A stretch of DNA of 15,418 nt from Candidatus Dojkabacteria bacterium (GTDB lineage Bacteria; Patescibacteriota; Dojkabacteria; SC72; JAFGCJ01), in the NCBI GenBank assembly GCA_028696915.1, contig JAQVGB010000018.1, positions 1 through 15,418 of the forward strand, read 5' to 3'. The translations under genes were made by a program, and so were the position numbers. Below the pieces are notes generated by a model. The model was not told where the DNA came from and did no database searches. It worked only from the letters and a program-made list of their open reading frames with translations. The stretch's first letter is position 1; every line of letters begins with the position of its first letter. Below are positions 14,036 to 15,418 of this stretch, one piece after another.

Positions 14036-15208
14036 ATGCCATCTCAAACACACGTCCGATCTCGCGACCGGTCTCTTGATTTCCTTCGTGGATTAGCGGT
14101 TTTCCTTATGGTCCTGACTCACGTCAACGCCGTTTTCTACAGTAAAACCGGCACACTGCTGGACGGAGTGACGTGGCTAGGTGCCACGGTATGCTTCACG
14201 ATGTTCCTTTTTGTGTCGGGAGTCATTATGGGCATGTCGCTTGATGGCGGTGATGCTCAAAAAAATCAAAAAGCCCAAAAATCTGAAGTTGGGCAGAAAA
14301 TACAGCAGAACGTACCCGGCACACGCCATATGCCGTCCAATCTCAGCAATAAGCTTGGACGGACGGTCAATTTCATTATCTTGTACTACGTTCTTGCGTT
14401 ATTCGTTACTTGGATAACCGACGGTCTACGCATTTCCCATGATGAGATCATTGCTATTCTTTCATTCCAAACAATGCCGGAATTCACGGAATTTTTAACA
14501 CCATTTGCGCTGTATGCAGTGTTGTTTTTCATTATCCGCCGGTGGGCGGGCAGGTGGGTGATACAGGGTTGGGTCCTGCTCGGCATTTCCCTTGTCGCAT
14601 ATGTGTTCGCGCGTGTGGTCTCACCGATAGAGGAGAGCGGCGCAGTTTTGACCGCCTTTAAAAACCTGTTCACCGGCAACGGTCAACTGCACCGTTTCGG
14701 AGTGCTTGCCTACGCGCCGGTTTTCAATCTTGCCCTGTACTGGGGCTTTCTTCGTAAGACGTACGGAGAACGGACGAGAAAATGGGAGCTTCTGGGTGGA
14801 ATTGCCGGAGTAACGACGATCGTATTGCTGGTTATCAGCGGCATTTCCACGTGGCACCGGTGGCCTCCGTCCCCGGTGTTTTTGCTGTATGGAATTTCGC
14901 TTTCGCTACTTGTCCTGTGGGCATATCCGTATATCGTGAAGCTCAAGATGGTGAGGGAATTTCTTGAGAAGATCGGGGAGAAGGCATTGCACTTTTATGT
15001 ATTTCATATCGTTATGATCGAGATTTTGTGGCTTTTGGCGGCAGTCAACAACGGGGCAGGTTTTGAAAACGAACTGATCGTGCTTGGGATCTCTGTACTT
15101 GTGATTGCGATCACGGCATTTTTGACTCGAATATCTGAAAGTATGACCTTCCATCTGGCCTCACTTTCATTAAAAAAACATCGACCCGGTGTGCAAAAAA
15201 GAGGGTAG
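14036..15208 (+). CDS. Multi-pass membrane acyltransferase (acyltransferase-3 / DUF1624-like)
   Basis: The 390-aa protein has about ten hydrophobic segments. Its N-terminus reads RDRSLDFLRGLAVFLMVLTHV, the D-x-x-R-G...H signature shared by membrane acyltransferases such as the acyltransferase-3 and DUF1624 (heparan-glucosaminide N-acetyltransferase-like) groups. The His near residue 29 is the presumed catalytic or acyl-binding residue. A Lys/Gln-rich hydrophilic loop (about 72-105) lies between helices 2 and 3, and the end is basic. Such enzymes add acetyl or other acyl groups to surface polysaccharide or wall sugars. The substrate is not evident. It follows the surface-protein genes but has its own leaderless promoter. 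Confidence 0.78.
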   Translation: MPSQTHVRSRDRSLDFLRGLAVFLMVLTHVNAVFYSKTGTLLDGVTWLGATVCFTMFLFVSGVIMGMSLDGGDAQKNQKAQKSEVGQKIQQNVPGTRHMPSNLSNKLGRTVNFIILYYVLALFVTWITDGLRISHDEIIAILSFQTMPEFTEFLTPFALYAVLFFIIRRWAGRWVIQGWVLLGISLVAYVFARVVSPIEESGAVLTAFKNLFTGNGQLHRFGVLAYAPVFNLALYWGFLRKTYGERTRKWELLGGIAGVTTIVLLVISGISTWHRWPPSPVFLLYGISLSLLVLWAYPYIVKLKMVREFLEKIGEKALHFYVFHIVMIEILWLLAAVNNGAGFENELIVLGISVLVIAITAFLTRISESMTFHLASLSLKKHRPGVQKRG

Positions 15209-15257
15209 ACCGATGAAATTTGCTCATTGCATGGTAAACGTGCTCTCCCTCTTCACA

Positions 15258-15286
15258 TTGACCCGGGATACACTATGGGGTATAAT
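15258..15286 (+). promoter_or_regulatory. Strong sigma70-type leaderless promoter
   Basis: TTGACC (15258-15263), a 17-bp spacer and a perfect TATAAT (15281-15286) form the best promoter in the window, with 11 of 12 consensus bases. The -10 ends 6 bases before the ATG at 15293, which again predicts a leaderless transcript. Confidence 0.75.
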
Positions 15287-15292
15287 TGTGGT

Positions 15293-15418
15293 ATGGAAAC
15301 TACAGTCCTGTTTACCCAAAAAGCCAAAGCAACGAACAGAAAGAAAAGGCTTGTTTTCGCCGGAATCTTTGCCGTCTTGATCGCCGGGCTCGCGTCGTAT
15401 CCGGTGCTTTTTGCCAAG
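15293..15418 (+). CDS. Start of a membrane or secreted protein (first 42 codons, runs off the window)
   Basis: An open frame from ATG 15293 to the right edge encodes METTVLFTQ, then a basic stretch (KAKATNRKKR), then a hydrophobic segment (LVFAGIFAVLIAGLASY) near residues 20-36. This is a signal peptide or N-terminal anchor. The frame is identified by that structure and by the strong promoter placed 6 bases upstream. Nothing more can be said about its function from 42 residues. Confidence 0.7.
   Translation, partial: METTVLFTQKAKATNRKKRLVFAGIFAVLIAGLASYPVLFAK

Noticed and set aside
15189..15380. A 63-codon plus-strand frame across the right end
   Set aside because: It overlaps the acyltransferase end, runs through the strong promoter, and conflicts with the better-supported gene from 15293.
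1..15418. CRISPR array
   Set aside because: No regularly spaced direct repeats were seen anywhere in the window.

Overview
The window looks like a chromosomal segment of a Patescibacteria (CPR)-type bacterium. This is an inference from compact divergent operons with 4-base ATGA overlaps, an absence of clear Shine-Dalgarno sites, much-diverged SecD/SecF-like proteins, DUF4446 and DUF3048 neighbours, and large surface proteins with C-terminal anchors (one with a LAETG sorting motif). No rRNA or marker gene is present to fix the lineage. The backbone is roughly balanced in GC. One block, about 6965-9600, is visibly AT-rich and foreign-looking.

Layout. Positions 1-4302 hold a minus-strand operon read from right to left: DUF4446 membrane protein, DUF3048 (YerB-like) membrane-anchored protein, winged-helix regulator with a nucleotidyltransferase-like domain, SecD-like protein, six-helix SecF-like membrane protein, and the start of miaA, which runs off the left edge. 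Divergent from it, only 20 bp away, are miaB and an acidic membrane-anchored AMIN-like protein, followed by tRNA-Pro(GGG). MiaA and MiaB catalyse successive steps of ms2i6A37 tRNA modification.

The main find is at 6956-9251. It is an integron-like gene-cassette array. A tyrosine recombinase is read leftwards and its last codons lie inside the 3' end of tRNA-Pro. It is followed by a short divergent promoter/attI-like region and two cassettes on the plus strand: a 71-aa unknown protein and an SDR oxidoreductase. Each cassette ends in a well-formed attC site (RYYYAAC...GTTRRRY ends, 11-bp perfect arms, shared internal sequence). The recombinase is Xer-like and lacks the extra segment that marks classical IntI. 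In each cassette the ORF is bracketed by inverted repeats whose left arm starts exactly 10 bases after the cassette boundary; I do not know this as a described feature. The array is followed by about 370 bp of non-coding sequence with a hairpin-rich core between 25-bp imperfect direct repeats.

From about 9620 the backbone resumes with exported proteins: a large PQQ-propeller/Ig-like surface protein split by one in-frame TGA, a six-Asp-box propeller protein with a LAETG anchor, a membrane acyltransferase, and the beginning of another membrane or secreted protein. Several genes here have a sigma70-type promoter whose -10 box ends exactly 6 bases before the start codon, so leaderless transcription seems common.
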